From the NCBI GenBank assembly GCA_937896835.1, contig CALBOJ010000126.1, forward strand, positions 1 through 5,141: a stretch of DNA of 5,141 nt. The letters run 5' to 3'. Origin of the DNA: an uncultured Collinsella sp. GTDB lineage: Bacteria > Actinomycetota > Coriobacteriia > Coriobacteriales > Coriobacteriaceae. Positions 5,106 through 5,141 of the stretch are shown piece after piece (the first letter of the stretch is position 1; the number at the start of each line of letters is the position of its first letter). The notes beneath the pieces were generated by a model. The model was given only the letters and a program-made list of their open reading frames with translations, had not been told where the DNA came from and did no database searches. A program made the position numbers and the translations under genes.

Positions 5106-5133
5106 CCCCAGAGGGGCCGGAATCCCCCGGCCC
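5106..5133. repeat. Two overlapping, mutually exclusive GC hairpins at the window edge
   Basis: CCCC-AGA-GGGG (5106-5116) and GGGCCGG-AATCCC-CCGGCCC (5114-5133) share bases 5114-5116, so only one can form fully at a time. No T tract follows on either strand within the window. The element may belong to a leader or terminator whose gene lies beyond 5141. Confidence 0.35.
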
Positions 5134-5141
5134 GCGATGGA

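Larger units (their letters stand above)
4554..5141. other. 588-bp stretch without a conventional gene, rich in regulatory and structural signals
   Basis: From left to right it holds the leader of the exonuclease gene (4554-4719), with two short hairpins: GCCGCTT/AAGCGGC at 4578-4599 and GGTGCA/TGCACC at 4643-4660. Next come a minus-strand terminator (4721-4765), a minus-strand small transcript with its promoter (to 4972), an upstream dyad (4975-4997), a 38-bp palindrome (5048-5085) and GC hairpins at the edge (5106-5133). No convincing promoter for the exonuclease gene was found in 4571-4719. A minus-strand frame from the window edge to TAG 4990-4988 is open, but I could not establish it as coding. 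Confidence 0.5.

Noticed and set aside
4988..5141. Minus-strand frame open from the window edge to TAG 4990-4988 (ending KMRIKAQNSGPAISV)
   Set aside because: It could be the C-terminus of a gene beyond the window, but it would contain the 38-bp palindrome and the GC hairpins as coding sequence, and its upstream part does not look protein-like. It is undecidable without more sequence.
5086..5141. Possible tRNA or riboswitch at the right edge
   Set aside because: No TTCRA-type T arm, anticodon arm or known riboswitch core is visible on either strand.
1..5141. Insertion sequence, CRISPR array or defence system
   Set aside because: No transposase or recombinase motif, no regularly spaced direct repeats, and no nuclease or helicase module other than the broken exonuclease.

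Overview
The window is about 60% GC, with G/C-rich third codon positions in its genes. It includes a secreted protein with an LAxTG-type sortase anchor. This suggests a Gram-positive, probably host-associated actinobacterium. A Coriobacteriia (Collinsella-like) source is my best guess, but it is an inference from composition and gene style only.

Layout. Positions 1-162 hold the last 53 codons of a plus-strand gene that I cannot name. Positions 163-543 are lower in GC and contain what looks like the frameshifted remains of a small minus-strand gene, starting at 437 next to a 25-nt hairpin. Positions 544-2358 encode a 604-aa cell-wall-anchored surface protein: signal peptide, three tandem repeats of about 130 aa, an X2-like Ig-fold domain, a hydrophilic linker, LAVTGD, a membrane helix and a basic tail. 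After a 182-bp gap with a candidate promoter and an 8-bp dyad, positions 2541-3776 encode a 411-aa soluble, mostly helical protein of unknown function with an excellent ribosome binding site. Convergent to it, 3820-4553 on the minus strand is a DnaQ-like DEDDh exonuclease gene. It is interrupted by an in-frame TAG and by a one-base frameshift between motifs Exo II and Exo III.

The right 588 bp (4554-5141) contain no conventional gene but are dense in signals. A compact minus-strand transcription unit has a promoter at 4944-4972, an upstream 23-bp dyad, a region with long-range self-complementarity and a strong intrinsic terminator at 4721-4765. It would produce an RNA of about 215 nt that is either a structured small RNA or the message of a 29-aa peptide. 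Further right are a perfect 38-bp palindrome (5048-5085) and two overlapping GC hairpins at the window edge.

I see no evidence that the genes form one pathway. The surface protein and the 411-aa protein point the same way but are separated by a gap with its own promoter, and the exonuclease is convergent. I do not see a defence, CRISPR or mobile-element system. The strongest candidates for something undescribed are the minus-strand small RNA/peptide unit and the unknown 411-aa protein.
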